Under the pieces are notes generated by a model. The model was not told the DNA's origin, made no database searches, and worked only from the letters and a program-made list of their open reading frames with translations. A program made the translations under genes and the position numbers. Positions 63,995 through 64,000 of a stretch of DNA of 64,000 nucleotides are shown here, piece after piece. The stretch comes from Eleginops maclovinus (taxonomy: Eukaryota; Chordata; Actinopteri; Perciformes; Eleginopidae): positions 11,624,148-11,688,147 of the forward strand of contig NC_086364.1 of the NCBI RefSeq assembly GCF_036324505.1, written 5' to 3'. How positions within the stretch are numbered: the stretch's first letter is position 1; every line of letters begins with the position of its first letter.

Positions 63995-64000
63995 GTGAGT

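Overview
This 64 kb window is nuclear DNA from a teleost fish, most likely a percomorph. The evidence is GT-AG introns, vertebrate gene families, AT-rich intergenic DNA, long CA/TG arrays, Tc1-type transposons and several short repeats familiar from teleost genomes. It contains no prokaryotic features, CRISPR arrays, phage or retroviral genes.

Layout. 1-4.8 kb: no convincing gene. 4.88-10.8 kb (+): a short PRY-SPRY (B30.2) protein gene; its 3' part is clear and its 5' exon tentative. 11.3-16.6 kb (-): akt1s1 (PRAS40), convergent with the SPRY gene. 18.8-26.8 kb (+): tbc1d17, head-to-head with akt1s1 and carrying a 1.6 kb Tc1 element in an intron. 26.9-31.5 kb: a gene desert with a few GC-rich islands. 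31.8-34.5 kb (+): a divergent D-type cyclin, probably ccndx. 36.4-40.7 kb (+): nucb1. 41-44.6 kb: intergenic. 44.6-64 kb (+): ppfia3 (liprin-alpha-3), whose 3' end lies past the window edge. Exons were assembled by hand from splice sites, reading phase and remembered family sequences. Apart from two one-base breaks in tbc1d17, every junction keeps the frame.

akt1s1, tbc1d17, nucb1 and ppfia3 all have human orthologues on 19q13.33, so this is an ancient synteny block. The genes do not form an operon-like system. Their roles are mTORC1 inhibition (PRAS40), Rab GTPase inactivation (TBC1D17), G1 cell-cycle control (cyclin D), Golgi calcium/G-protein binding (nucleobindin) and presynaptic scaffolding (liprin-alpha).

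I found no undescribed molecular system. The points most worth a second look are: two single-base frame breaks in otherwise intact tbc1d17 exons; a cyclin D next to a liprin-alpha gene, mirroring the human CCND1-PPFIA1 linkage; loss of one conserved cyclin D intron; GT arrays that start exactly at splice donors in two genes; a nearly intact Tc1 element; and a cluster of CACGTG boxes between akt1s1 and tbc1d17.
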